Shown piece by piece: positions 39,505 through 49,861 of a stretch of 64,000 nucleotides of DNA (position 1 is the first letter of the stretch; each line of letters opens with the position of its first letter). The DNA lies in contig OX336340.1 of assembly GCA_946902875.1 (NCBI GenBank), forward strand, positions 1,285,501 to 1,349,500. The letters run 5' to 3'. The translations under genes were made by a program, and so were the position numbers. The notes below the pieces were generated by a model. The model did not search any database. It worked only from the letters and a program-made list of their open reading frames with translations, and was not told the origin of the DNA. This DNA is from Nematopogon swammerdamellus (Eukaryota; Arthropoda; Insecta; Lepidoptera; Adelidae).

Positions 39505-39800
39505 CTTTCATAGAAAGCGCGACGTTTGCCCCCGAGCCACCCATAAGGTGTTAACGACGCCCATGGTCATCCGGTCTTATGCGGAGGCTACGAATGCCAT
39601 ACCGGCCTGACAGGTGCCTACTCACGCCCCTCTTGAAGGACCAGAGACTATACTTGCGGGGAATACATGGGCAGGGAGAGCGTAGGAGGAAAGATCTGCC
39701 GAACCGTTTGATATCCGCGGTAAATGCAGATTGTAGGAATGCAATCCCTGCCCAGTGCGCGTGGTGCGGAGGTAAAAATGACTTGAAATATGTAAGGTAA
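39505..39800 (-). pseudogene. LINE ORF2 C-terminal fragment
   Basis: Minus strand: HFYLRTTRTGQGLHSYNLH, LPRISNGSADLSS, ALPAHVFPASIVSGPSRGA, followed by the family 3' UTR and T-run on the plus strand near 39500. Closest to the 31370 copy. Decayed. Confidence 0.7.
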
Positions 39801-39804
39801 GATA

Positions 39805-40185
39805 TATGAAGGAAAATGATGCATGTTGCACCTACGAACATAATTGTATGTATGTAGCTGACTCCGCGCGATGGCCATGACAGTATAGTGTCACTCGAGA
39901 CTCGAGACACTGTCTGTAACGCCCATCAACCCATCGACAACCGATTTCGATGCACATGCATTATTTTTGCCAAAATAAGGGACGATGCAGTACTTACAGG
40001 ATTTTTTTTATTTATTTAAATAGGACTTTCTTCAAAACATCTGACATCATCATCAACAGCCTCTGAGGGCTAGAAATGCTTGGAAATATACTTGTAAAAA
40101 TATAGTAGGTACATATGCAGCAATTGCTACTAAAATTTTCGATAAATCGAACTTAACCCCTACCCAAAATTATAACTACTGTGAT
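39805..40185. other. No recognised gene
   Basis: A short inverted repeat, GTGTCACTCGAGACTCGAGACAC, lies near 39889-39912. Otherwise unassigned. Confidence 0.3.
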
Positions 40186-40189
40186 TTTT

Positions 40190-40352
40190 TTTTCACCCCG
40201 ACTTAAAAAGAGGGGTGTTAAAAGTTTAACAAGGGTGTGTTTATGTATGTAAGGGTGTGTCCGTCGGTGGCATCGTAGCTCCCAAACGGATCGACCGATT
40301 TGGATTATTTTTTTTTATTACAAAGCTAGATTAATCGGGATTTTTCAAGTAA
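40190..40352 (+). repeat. Family D repeat, longest copy
   Basis: CACCCCGACTTAAAAAGAGG, GGTGGCATCGTAGCTCCCAAA, GGATCGACCGATTTGGAT, AAGCTAGATTAATCGGGAT. Confidence 0.65.
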
Positions 40353-40354
40353 TC

Positions 40355-41055
40355 ACGTAATTATGTACTTACTTAATAAAAAATTAATTACCTTAAAAAG
40401 TGGAACGATTGCATGAGGTTTTTTTTAAACTTGAAATAAAAGTAAATTACAAATTTTACGGAAATTATTTTTCACTTTTTAAGGATCGCTGGTTACATTG
40501 TTTATTACGAGTATATAAAAAAAAAATTAAGAAGAAAGAAAGAAGAAGGCCAAAGTTCTCATTTTATTTCTTTCTTTTCGTCATTTCTGGGCCTGAAAAT
40601 GATGTCCTTTGAAATATAGGGCGTCTGGCAACCCTATGTAGGAGGCACCTTCGTAAAATTGTACCGAAGCGTCGCCGCCCGCCTAAGAGATTACCGCCCG
40701 CCCATAATTGTCGAGGTGCCGTGAAGCGTGAACGTGAAGGCTTCGAGCGCGTCGAGCCTCATCTCGTCAGGTGACGGTTCAGGTGGAAAGTGCTGAAAAT
40801 TCAAATGCTTGCTGAATATTTTGTTCTGAATATAATTTGAACTGACGCGAGCGAGGCCCGTCCGCTATCAAAATTCGTTAGGTATATCTATGTACGTATA
40901 GTTGATAGGTTTAATCGTGGGTGCGCTGTTGTGTTTATTCTAGACTAGTCGTAAATATGTTATTAAATCGATCTTTAGCAGTTGCGTAAAAATTTTGTAT
41001 GTCTATAAACGGGTGTCTTCTCAACCTCCCGTTCCTATTAGCTCCTATTCGGGCT
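40355..41055. other. No recognised gene
   Basis: Includes GC-richer text at 40660-40780 without coding support. Confidence 0.3.
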
Positions 41056-41057
41056 CT

Positions 41058-41225
41058 GTCTATAGATTCAGATTCAGATATTTATTTCGCAATAAAGAAC
41101 ACACAACATTAAATGCATATTCATGGTTCGGCATAATTTTTTGTCCTGTCCCCGTTCAGCAATGCAATATATAAGGAAGAACCGGGCAAGAAGGGGTTGT
41201 CTCCACCGATCCCGGGATCAGATTG
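41058..41225 (-). mobile_element. LINE 3' end with (TCTGAA)n tail
   Basis: Minus strand ends …TTTATTGCGAAATAAATATC, TGAATCTGAATCT. The upstream GGTGGAGACAACCCCTTCTTG belongs to the same 3' UTR. Confidence 0.5.
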
Positions 41226-41315
41226 AATAATAGATTTTTTTTAATGTAACTTACATACTAAGTATTAATTATGTTAAATATAACACAGTATTATATATTT
41301 TTTTACTATTATATC

Positions 41316-41400
41316 GGCTCAATGGCGGAATTGGTAACGCCCTGGCGGCTCAAGTCGGAGTTCCAGGTTCGAATCTTGGTCGAGACATAATATTTTTTTT
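41316..41400 (+). mobile_element. tRNA-like sequence with T-rich tail
   Basis: GGCTCAATGGCGGAATTGGTA (A-box-like) and CCAGGTTCGAATCTTGGTCG (B box) lie within 72 nt, ending AATATTTTTTTTT. The acceptor stem pairs poorly. A tRNA-derived SINE or tRNA pseudogene. Confidence 0.5.
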
Positions 41401-41623
41401 TCAGTTTTGCATTTATCTAATGAAGAAATAAAACATACTATATCTAAGCAAAAAAGAAAATTCAAAATACAAAGAACATAGGGTTCATTCAAGTCATTAA
41501 TAAAAGCTGAGTTTATACACATATGCAATTGATTTAAATAAAAGAAGTCAGTAAAATTGTATTTACAAAGGAAACAAATTCACTTCTAAAATGGATTGTC
41601 TAAGAGATTATTGATTGTATATA

Positions 41624-42010
41624 AGGTGTTTCGCTGACCATGTCATTAACTTCGGGAGGCTTACATACACACTGAAATAAACACTTTACTTAAGAAAAAA
41701 ACATTATAGGAGCATTTTTTCTCCTAACAAAAAAATTTAATCAAATAAGTAGCTGTAAAAACCAATCATAGTGACCTTGTGACTTACTTACAACAAACAG
41801 CTGTTCTGCGTTTGAACATAGTACGGTCATTGACCCCGTACAATACAAGTTGCCTACTGTTACACACAGGTTAATGTTTAGGTAGCTAACATGTTTTGTT
41901 AAATTTCTCGAAAAGTAATACTATAAACATATATTTTTTTTTGCGTAACGTGTTTATTTGAGTGTCTATGTAACCCTCCCGAAGTTAATGACATGGTCAT
42001 CGTAACACCC
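41624..42010. mobile_element. 387-bp MITE with TA duplication
   Basis: TIRs of about 60 bp: left AGGTGTTTCGCTGACCATGT…, right the complement of GGGTGTTACGATGACCATGT…, both continuing CATTAACTTCGGGAGG. TA flanks at 41622-41623 and 42011-42012. Tc1/mariner-type by target only; no transposase text inside. Confidence 0.8.
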
Positions 42011-42014
42011 TATA

Positions 42015-42335
42015 TACATTCTATATAGCGTACGCTCAAGTTTAGGTGTAATTCCCCCCGTTTTCCAGATGTCACATTCAATCTCGGCTCCCGCTGCATT
42101 GTCGCGCTGCACGCCTCGGGATCCACTCGCGATCCCAAATATCCACAAATGGGAAATTCCTGCGTCGCGCTGCTGAGCGCGACATGCATTCCGTGAAGAC
42201 TGCCCGATGACAACACCGGATGACAATAGGTAGGTAGATAATGCCGCCGTGCCGCGCTGAACTACAAAGGGAACTAGCTCGCTATTCTCACACCCGTTGA
42301 ATAAAGGAAATCCCCGTAGGTACATCCTAGGTGGA
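42015..42335. other. No recognised gene
   Basis: GC-richer mixed sequence with overlapping ORFs on the minus strand. None has a recognisable domain. Confidence 0.3.
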
Positions 42336-42344
42336 AATATATAT

Positions 42345-42412
42345 GTGTGGGTGTGCGAGAAGTCGAACCATTGATCTCGAGGTTCGTGATTCGAATCCGG
42401 CCGATGAGGTGT
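42345..42412 (+). mobile_element. Possible tRNA-like relic
   Basis: GATCTCGAGGTTCGTGATTCG, AATCCGGCCGATGAG resembles a SINE-B B-box region followed by T-rich sequence. Weak. Confidence 0.3.
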
Positions 42413-42419
42413 GAATGAT

Positions 42420-43060
42420 TTTTTTGTGATTCTATTATAATATATTTTTTTATAATACATCCATTAGGTGTCCATTTGGCGCCCCTCTGGCTCTGAACAA
42501 AGACCGGAAAACTCGTTTTTCCTACCTCTCCAGTAAAAAAGGCGCGTGTATGGACCATTGTATCTTGTGCAAATTATGTGTTAGACCCGTAACATTTCAA
42601 TCAAATACATTTTAAAGTTATCTTTGCCTTATTGATAAAAGAGGAACTAACTAAATGAATCGCTCTTGTAAAACATTTATTTTGTTTTCATTGCCTATAA
42701 AAAACATATTACTTTTTGGGGTCCAACAGATCTCTGGGTAGCGTTAAATTGGTCGAAATATGGGTAGCGATTAAAGGTTAAACATTTTACTGAGGGGTAC
42801 TACTAGGGTCTCAGGAATTTCGGTAAGCGGTGCCGATGAAAACACAATTGGGAAACGCTGATTTTGTCCGCACGACCGTTAATTTTTCTTCGATAAAAGG
42901 CACATGTCCGCGCAATAACCCTCGCATAGCCTCGCGGGGCCCTAGAGGGCGATTTCTCGTTCGTAACGAGCAGATAAGAGATTTTTACTGCACATGAACA
43001 GTGAAGGGGCGATGTCCAGACAGACCCCGCCATTTTCTACTCGTTAAAACCCAACAATTA
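42420..43060. other. No recognised gene
   Basis: Contains GGGTAGCGTTAAATTGGTCG and a similar GGGTAGCGATTAAAGGTTAA 40 bp apart. Otherwise unassigned. Confidence 0.3.
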
Positions 43061-43064
43061 AAAA

Positions 43065-43722
43065 CAAGTGCGTGTCGGGGCCACCAAGCGCAGTGTAGGG
43101 TTCCGTAGTTGCGGAACCCTATCAAAATAAATTATTTGATTATTTGTGTAATTTTGTAGGGGAAATAAATGAATGTTAATTTGAAAAAGTTCTTCAACAG
43201 TGAAATGATCGCTGTAGTCCGTACATTTTATGAGTTGGTCGACTATTACTCGTCAACCTGTACAGCCTACTTAGCTGTGATAGTTTTCCTTTGAATTTCG
43301 ATATATATACTACTGCTGTGAATTTTTTCACATATATAATAACAACCGTTTAGCTGGCAGGGGATGTGGACACTTGACTCTAACAAAAATTAGCATTTAA
43401 AAGCTTAATAATTCGCAAAAGGATCCCTAAATCGAAAAACGCTTTCCACAAACCCGCAATATTTTCCAAAGACCTATCCAACGACACCGCTCATGATGGG
43501 GTAGACGTGAAAAAAAAATCATCCCACTTTACGTGTAGGGGAGGTGCCCTAAAAAAAATTATTTCAAAATTTTTATTTTACCACTTTGTCGGCGTTATTA
43601 GTATGTATACCCATACCAACTTACAACTTTCTAGTACTACAGACGGACAGACAGACAGACGGACGGACATGGCGAAACTATAAGGGTTCCTTGTTTTCTA
43701 CGGAACCCTAAAAATAGAACGC
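43065..43722 (-). mobile_element. GTCY element, second subfamily, about 660 bp
   Basis: Minus strand opens TTAGGGTTCCGTAGAAAACA, AGGAACCCTTATAGTTTCGC, then a (GTCY)n tract, and closes GGCCCCGACACGCACTTG with an internal GGGTTCCGCAACTACGGAACC inverted motif. Related in layout to 15923 but different in the middle. Non-coding. Confidence 0.65.
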
Positions 43723-44044
43723 ACAACTTGTCGAGTGAGTGGGCGAAGAGCCACTATTAAAAAAAAGTATATACTCGTATGCCAGACTCGGTAGCTCAGT
43801 GTTGCGGCTAGTCCAAAGTCTTCCAGCAGTAAAACTAGTAGTAATTTCTATTATTTATTTGAGAAAATTATTCAGTCAAAACGCCATGACAAGAAATTGA
43901 CAGAACATTCTTTTTATACAAATCATCTGCATACATGCCAGATTCGTCTCTCTTTATTGGAACAATTTTGTCGAAATAAAGTTACATAAAAATTTAAAAT
44001 AAAAATTAACGTAACGTTAAAATTGTGCCTACAGAGACAAATAT

Positions 44045-44170
44045 TTTGAGCATAAAAGTCAAATCAAATCAAAATCGAAATATACTTTACTGTACATCAG
44101 TGTAAAAAAAAGGTTACATAACCTAACCTAACCAACCTAACAAAATTATTACAATTTCAAATTACGCCTC
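44045..44170 (-). mobile_element. LINE tail with TTAGG-like stretch
   Basis: Minus strand: …AAAGTATATTTCGATTTTGA, TTTGATTTGACTT, a (TTTGAT)-type tail. Next to it the plus strand holds CATAACCTAACCTAACCAAC, CTAAC, about four CCTAA-like units. Confidence 0.5.
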
Positions 44171-44204
44171 TTAAGCTTGAAATAAAGTTAAGTTACAAAT
44201 ATAA

Positions 44205-44402
44205 AAAACACCCGACGCATCAAAAACTCTCGAAAAATTATAAATAAAATAACTTCCGCTTAACTAATTAAAGGCGTCGTCGGGGGCCCGCTAAGTAAAA
44301 AAAACTTAGTCCCCGAACATCTTTAATTATATAAGCGTTAATTATTTTATTTATAACTTTTTTTAAGGTGTTTGATGCGTCGGGGGATTCTAAATATGTA
44401 AT
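44205..44402. mobile_element. Palindromic MITE, about 195 bp
   Basis: The left ACCCGACGCATCAAAAACTC and right complement CCCCGACGCATCAAACACC start two arms of about 65 bp, with matching ATAAATAAAATAA and CGCTTA…TAATTAAAG blocks. The centre holds a GGGGGCCCG / CTAAGT…ACTTAG inversion. Near-palindromic throughout. Confidence 0.7.
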
Positions 44403-44703
44403 TTATACCTTATTATACGCAGTCGGGTCATAAGTTCTGTCACAACCTTATTATTTTAAAATTTCGTATACGGGCCAGAAATGTTTTGATTGATTTTAAA
44501 TTATATTGATTTTATATTATAGGAACGTTTTGCGTCTTTAAAAATAAAAAATAAAATTATTTTATTCCATTTTAAAACATAGAGTGGACGCAAAAAGAAG
44601 ACAGAATCGCGGTTATTGCGTTGCGCCACTGCGGTTACGCGAAAACTGAGATTTTCAAACTTAAAAAAAAAATTGAAAATAACACTGAGGTGTGTTTATC
44701 GTA

Positions 44704-45631
44704 CATAGGCTGTTCCGAAAATTGTTAGTGAAATGAAAAATAGTTAGAATATGAAAAAAAAATATTTACAGCTTTTCAAAATATTTCTTTCCAATCCCTA
44801 TGCACTTATGCATTCGGGTGAACCAGGTTTCAAAACCTTTAAAAAACCTATCTTGCGGGAGGTCGAAAAATAACCGCCGAAATTCTTCGACGGCCTCGTC
44901 TGCAGTGTTAAATTTTCGCCCGCGAAGCATTTTTTTTAACGTGGGAAATAAAAAAAAATCGCATGGAGCTAAATCTGGGCTGTACGGAGGATGAGATAAC
45001 CTTTGAACCCCCGAAGTTGTCAAATAGTCCATGTTTTTACCGGTGTGTGAGCGGGCGCGTTATCTTGGTGAAAAAGAATGCCACGGACGCCGCTCCTTGG
45101 GCGCTCGCTATTCAACTCCCCGAAAGCTTGAGGCAGACAAACTTCGCAATACCAATCTTCAGTTCAACCTGAATCTCCCGATGTGTAATGTGTCTATTTT
45201 CCCGCAATAGCCACTCTATCCTGATGACGTTTTCATGAGTGACTGCAGTTGATGGTCGGCTGGGTCTGGGGTCATCGTTTAGGTTCTCTCGACCACGTTT
45301 AAATTCACGAAACCAATAAGTAACTGTTGCTAACGCAGGAGCAGACTCCCCAAAAGCAGCTTGCAAATTTTCGTGAGATTCCTTGAAGGTTAACCCTAGT
45401 TTATAAGCATAGAAAATCATAACACGAAAAGCTTCTCGCGAGACGTCCATTGTTGCAAATAAAATATGAGTGACGGATAACCGTTAAAAATATTTAAAAA
45501 AAGAACTGCACATAGGTGGCCAATAATTTTCATCAAGGAGATTTGTATTTAAATTAGCCGTGAAATCAAAATAGTTTCAGGAAAAAAAAAATTATTTATT
45601 CTGTAGCTAACAATTTTCGGAACAGCCCACG
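44704..45631 (-). mobile_element. Deleted mariner element, copy 2
   Basis: 928 bp. TIR CATAGGCTGTTCCGAAAATT at the left and its partner at the right. TA at 44702-44703 and 45632-45633. Same internal deletion and frameshift as 3527-4445, opposite orientation. Inserted between the maT 5' TIR and its transposase start. Confidence 0.9.
44766..45450 (-). pseudogene. Mariner transposase remnant (deleted)
   Basis: The N-terminal half is open for 112 codons (MDVSREAFRVMIFYAYKLG… through IRIEWLLRENRHITHREIQV, ELKIGIAKF), where copy 1 has a stop. The deletion then joins text readable as CLPQAFGELNSERPRSGVRG in another frame, HKDNAPAHT, and after a second frame change SPDLAPCDFFLFPTLKKMLR, RLFFDLPQDRFFKGFETWFT and a C-terminal KKYFEKL. 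The second and third catalytic Asp are present, the first is in the deletion. Not functional. Confidence 0.85.
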
Positions 45632-45649
45632 TATAATCAAACTATTCAG

Positions 45650-46548
45650 TGAAGATTCGAGCTTCCAAGATGGCAAGAGGGGCGGCTGGCCTCGTACGGT
45701 TAGGACACCGGCGGTCATCAAGGCAGTGAGGGCGCGAATCCAATGAAATCTCGCGCGCAAGCAAACATTGTTAGTTCTGCAGATGCGGTTAAGCAGAATC
45801 ACGGTAAAAATAGTATTAAATCAACACCTTGGACTACGAGCTTATTGAAAGATAATAGGACATTTTGTTTATGAGCGTCTGCAAAAAATTAGTATAACGA
45901 GATCTCGGCCTTTGTTAAGGCGGTACGTGGGAAAAAAGTACCGCGAAATCCTTTTTTAAAAAAAAATTTTTTTGCTTTGGACAAAGTTGCAACTAACAAA
46001 ATGATAAAGTTTATGCCCACAACAATGAAGAAGTGAGCAGGCGTATCCCGAGAGTCCAGCGTGGGCATCATCCCTCATCATTCATGGTTTGGCTTGAAGT
46101 CTCATATTCAGGCCTAACTGAGGTGTTTTTCTGTGAGAAAGGTGTAAAAACCAGTGCCGTTGTGTACCAAAATATGGTGCTTTCAAACATTGTGGAACCT
46201 CTTTCTCACAAAATGTTCGAAAACAGACACTGGGTATACCAAACAGATTCTGTGCCAGCTCATAGGGCAGCAAGCACGCAAAATTGGCTGAGCGCCCATG
46301 GAATCGACTTCATCGGGCACCAAGAATGGCCCTCCTCCAGCCCAGACTTGAAACCATTGGATTACAAAATATGCCAACATTTGGAGGAGAAAGTCTGCGC
46401 TAAACCTCACCAGAATTTGGAGTTTCTCAAATCATCCCTGATTAAATCAGCGGCTGATATAGACACGAACGACGTGCGTGCTGCGATCAACGATTGGCCA
46501 CGTAGGTTGAGAGTCTGTATTCAAAATCTGGGAGGGCTTTTCGAATAA
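45650..46548 (+). pseudogene. maT (DD37D) transposase pseudogene
   Basis: N-terminal helix-turn-helix text GWPRTVRTPAVIKAVRARIQ is followed by an in-frame stop and frame changes. From 45997 it reads QNDKVYAHNNEEVSRRIPRV and stays open to 46548: FMVWLEVSYSGLTEVFFCEK, WVYQTDSVPAHRAASTQNWL, EWPSSSPDLKPLDY and RAAINDWPRRLRVCIQNLGG. The Asp of TDSVPAH and the Asp of LKPLDY are separated by 37 residues, the maT signature. A stop at 45994 and A/T-run damage where the first catalytic Asp should lie (about 45940-45980) make it inactive. A GTG at 46033 opens the longest frame but is not a real start. Confidence 0.85.
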
Positions 46549-46671
46549 TTTTAATAAAATTTTAATGTACTTTAATCTGCCTTTCTTTTCATATATATAT
46601 TTTAAACTAACATAAAAAGTCGTACAATTTATTTAATAAAGTATTTGTGACAGAACTTATGACCCGACCTA

Positions 46672-47465
46672 AATGTAACTGCACTATTATTTGCATACGA
46701 ACTTTTCACCTTATAAATGGACCATTCTGGCCACCCCACCGTGCTGCGACCGCGTCGTCATCTCGCAGCAAAATAAAAATATAAAAATCTGCTAAGAACG
46801 TGAAAAGCCGCCCGCCCAAGAGGCCAATCGAGTAACACAATTCGAGAATCGAGTACGTATTTCGAGTAAAATTAGTAATGTAATATTATTATCGCCATTC
46901 CATACCCGACTCGACTCGGTCCGGTTTTAGCGTCGGACTCCCAATCTATATTCGTTCTTTATTCATTATGGCAGCAGTACACCACGCTTGAATTTGTCCA
47001 ATAATTGTATTTATACAATCCGGTTCGATTACACCCACAAAGAAGAGCCGGCTTTTTTAAAATCTTTGGTTACAATACTTTGTGACTAACTACACAATAG
47101 ACACCGCTTACAGTGTTAAACTACAGTTTGATAGCTAGAATAACCTATAGTTTATGCTTGATAATTTTGACCACATATTTAAAAGTAAAAGTAAAAATAA
47201 AAATAAGATCAGGTGTATAGAACCTTTATCAGAAATTTTGCATACATAGACAACGTATCAAATCATGTCAATTAGTAAATTTTCATACCAGATTTTAGTA
47301 CAATGTCAAAATAAATATACAAATTTGATAATGTATCCATTTGTCAAACTAATATTTTAGTATGGGTCAGCAGAATAAATTAAGGTACAAGTTGTACCTT
47401 GTCAAAATTCAACATTCATATGCCGTCATCTGCATCCTTTCCTCCAATGTATGTACATAATATGT
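46672..47465. other. No recognised gene
   Basis: AT-rich, with a compact inverted GGTACAAGTTGTACC at 47381-47395. No supported ORF. Confidence 0.3.
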
Positions 47466-47467
47466 TT

Positions 47468-47812
47468 TTTTTTTTTTTTATGGAAACTTGACACGGTTGG
47501 CTACATCACCTACAACATCCGTGATGTTAGCCCATAACACCGGGTGAACTAGGTGCCATGTCAGTGCTTCCCTTCGGTCGTGCCGGCTACACTGAACTGG
47601 ACGGAAAACACGAACTATTTACATAGCCGTTTCGACCGACGTTTCGCTCAGTGCGGTGGTACCAACCCGGCCGGGATAAACCCTACCACCTAGTAAGTTA
47701 AGAAGGGAAGGGACCTATAGTTTAACGTGGAATCCGAACCACGGTCAGCCTCCAACAGTCGGGCGGTCATCCATCCAATAACTGACCGCACCATTAAGCT
47801 GCCGAGGCTGAC
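47468..47812 (-). mobile_element. SINE-A with deletion in the 5S-like head
   Basis: T-run, tail core, body, then GGTCAGTTATTGGATGGATG on the minus strand and TCAGCCTCGGCAGCTTAATGG. The part corresponding to AAGCA…CGGGGC is missing, so A box and box-C-like segment are adjacent. Confidence 0.8.
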
Positions 47813-47893
47813 GATCCCTTGGTCGACTTTTACGACATGCGACGGGGAGAGATGCAGTGGGGCTATTCTTTTTAAGTACCGACCCCACACGGT
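47813..47893 (-). repeat. Family C head fragment
   Basis: ACGATCCCTTGGTCGACTTTT, ATGCAGTGGGGCTATTCTTT, TTAAGTACCGACCCCACACG is the complement of the family C start. Confidence 0.7.
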
Positions 47894-48020
47894 GCACCTA
47901 GCCGGCCGACATGGTATTCGCAGCCCCCGTAAATATCCGAATGCCCGTGGGCGCCGTCCGATTACACCTCTGCGTTAATCTAGCGCGCGCCATGTGTCGT
48001 GCTTCCCATTAAAAAAAATC
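47894..48020 (+). pseudogene. LINE ORF2 extreme C-terminus
   Basis: LAGRHGIRSPRKYPNARGRR, PITPLR then stop and a short A-rich UTR. Same LINE group as 34735, only about 30 codons. Confidence 0.6.
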
Positions 48021-48067
48021 GAGTCTATCGTGAGCGAAGCCGCGAGAAAACGCTAGTCAATAAGATA

Positions 48068-48471
48068 TACAACGTGTCCAAAAACTCAACGTCAAGCGGG
48101 AACCAGGGAGTAGGCCAGTTTATGACTATCCGGGGAAAAATAAGAAGAAAAAATTTTTTTTTAGAAAAAAATTTAAATGAATATTTTTTTTTTGTAAAAC
48201 TACAGGCATTCTGGGTTTATTTGGGATAGTTACCAATAGCAGAGTAATTTAGGCTTCCAATAAAAACATTTGAACAATTATATTTACAAATTCGTAGTCG
48301 TAGTACCTAAAATGTTGTACGAGAAGTCAATTTTCAACATTTTAAAAAAAATGCTCATTTCATAAAAAACAAATTACTCCGATTTTTTTTTTCTTATTTT
48401 TTTTCCTGGGTAGTCATAAACTGGCCTACTCCCTGGTTCCCGCTTGACGTTGAGTTTTGGGGCACGTTGTA
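48068..48471. mobile_element. 404-bp MITE with about 78-bp TIRs
   Basis: Left TACAACGTGTCCAAAAACTC, AACGTCAAGCGGGAACCAGG; the right end is the complement with CGTGCCCC for CGTGTCCA and few other changes. TA flanks at 48066-48067 and 48472-48473. AT-rich non-coding interior with A and T runs inside each TIR. Confidence 0.85.
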
Positions 48472-48474
48472 TAA

Positions 48475-48865
48475 TCCGTGGAATCGCAGCGTGCTGTTAC
48501 TCAAAATTACATAGGTATTTGGATTATTATTGTAGGGAATTGACCTCCTGCGCCTCCTAGGGCGGGCGCGCGGGCCGGGCAATTTCCGAGTTTTATTGCA
48601 ATTTCTGCCAGATGCAGCCTCGACGGGAGGCACATCACTCCGTGTACGTTATTTATATCAAGAGGGTGGGACAGAGGGGCGAATAAAAGTGGAAGTGCAG
48701 CCTTCGTTCCCCGGCGACGCGGTGCCTTCAGGCGTATCGATCAGCGAATTGCGATTAATGTTTTATTATTACTAGTACGATTACGATATGACATGGGTTT
48801 ATAAGAAATAGATTTTGCCTATACCAAAATGCGACATGCTAGTCAGCTCTCACTTTGGCATAGTT
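48475..48865. other. No recognised gene
   Basis: GC-richer patch at 48545-48590 (CCTAGGGCGGGCGCGCGGGC). The minus-strand ORF here runs into the MITE arm and is not supported. Confidence 0.3.
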
Positions 48866-48869
48866 ATTC

Positions 48870-49082
48870 CACGAAGTCTTGCGCAAGGTAACTGTCTTCG
48901 TGCCTTACATACATACATACCACACGCTGTATCCTGGCAATCGAGTTATGCAAAGTAATATGTGTGGTGCTGTAAGAACTCTGGTAAATTATAGCACAAC
49001 ACCGACCACCACGTTTAGCAAAGTATTCGGACAACTATCAAGCAGCAAGTTAGGCACGAAGATGCGTCTTCGTGCCTGACTT
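48870..49082 (-). repeat. Family C 3'-half copy
   Basis: TACATACATACATACCACACG (tail complement), AGAACTCTGGTAAATTATAG, CACAACACCGACCACCACGT, AGCAGCAAGTTAGGCACGAAG. Confidence 0.7.
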
Positions 49083-49309
49083 GCCCTTGCCTTGGATTTA
49101 AACAAAATGATCATTGATTTTATTTATACGGGAATATGCTTATATTATAGGTTTTTAATTCTCATGAAGTCTCCATTATTGAACATGTGAGTCTACTTTG
49201 AGAAAGCCTAAGTAAACCTGCCGACCTCGTGTTACAACCTATGGCGTTATGAGTCTTTGGGATAGTTTACAATATTGGTACATACAACGAGCTGGATCTG
49301 GTACAGTTA

Positions 49310-49831
49310 CGTGCGTCTAGGGCGACCCTAGACGCACGTATGAATCCTATTCCACTCACATTCGCTCCGTAAATTTATGTCGTTAGTATCGTATTATCAT
49401 CCATTGTTCCAAAATGACCGAACCACAGAGGTATTCCTTTCTCAATCCTTGTCACTATATCTTCTTTCAGACCACAGCGCTCTCGCACTACACTATTTCT
49501 CAATATATCATTCATTCTAACTCCACACATGACTCCTCAGCGCGCGCATTTCCACAACATTTATCCTGTTTTAATGCTTCGTCTGCCATACCAAATTTTC
49601 ACTCCTGTGCATCAGTAAAATCAAAATTACGTTAAAATTGTCTTTCACTCCCTTTTCTACCTCAAACCGTATATTCTTGCTCATGAACCAGACGTTGGCG
49701 TAGTCGCCCAAAAAGTGCTGACGTTTTTCATCCGTCATCGCTTCTAAAGTAAAGGTAGGAAATTCATCACCCTCCGTGAAAGAGTTCTCCCTAAGCCCTG
49801 TTCGGTCAGCCACTTCAAAAGGGGTGCTCAA
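49310..49831 (-). pseudogene. RTE-like LINE C-terminal ORF fragment
   Basis: Minus strand, in two or three frames: HRSENLVWQTKH, then VVEMRALRSHVWSRMNDIL, RNSVVRERCGLKEDIVTRIE, LWFGHFGTMDDN, IYGANVSG and GRP. This order matches the plus-strand fragment at 26908 and extends further upstream. The W…RMDDN…IYGANV region is the LINE C-terminal tail. The first ATG at 49831 opens 86 codons whose first half (EAMTDEKRQHFLGDYANVWF) I do not recognise. 5'-truncated and decayed. Confidence 0.65.
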
Positions 49832-49861
49832 ACTTTACCGCGACGAAATAAGCTTGCGGCC

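Larger units (their letters stand above)
44418..46669 (+). mobile_element. maT (DD37D) transposon, split by mariner
   Basis: TIRs AGTCGGGTCATAAGTTCTGT/CAC at about 44421 and in complement at about 46648-46669, with TA beside both ends. Without the 928-bp mariner it is about 1.32 kb, the usual length for maT. It contains a decayed transposase. The exact left base is uncertain because the outer three bases differ between the ends. Confidence 0.8.

Noticed and set aside
41316..41388. Functional tRNA gene
   Set aside because: Weak acceptor pairing and T-rich tail fit a tRNA-derived relic better; a covariance-model scan would decide.
41966..42460. 164-residue minus-strand ORF
   Set aside because: Runs from a tRNA-like relic into a MITE terminal repeat; no domain and no conservation evidence.
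44100..44165. Interstitial telomere array
   Set aside because: Only about four imperfect units; too short to call beyond a low-interest remark.
46033..46548. 171-residue ORF as an intact transposase gene
   Set aside because: It opens at a GTG in mid-protein; upstream homology continues past a stop at 45994 and the first catalytic Asp region is destroyed.
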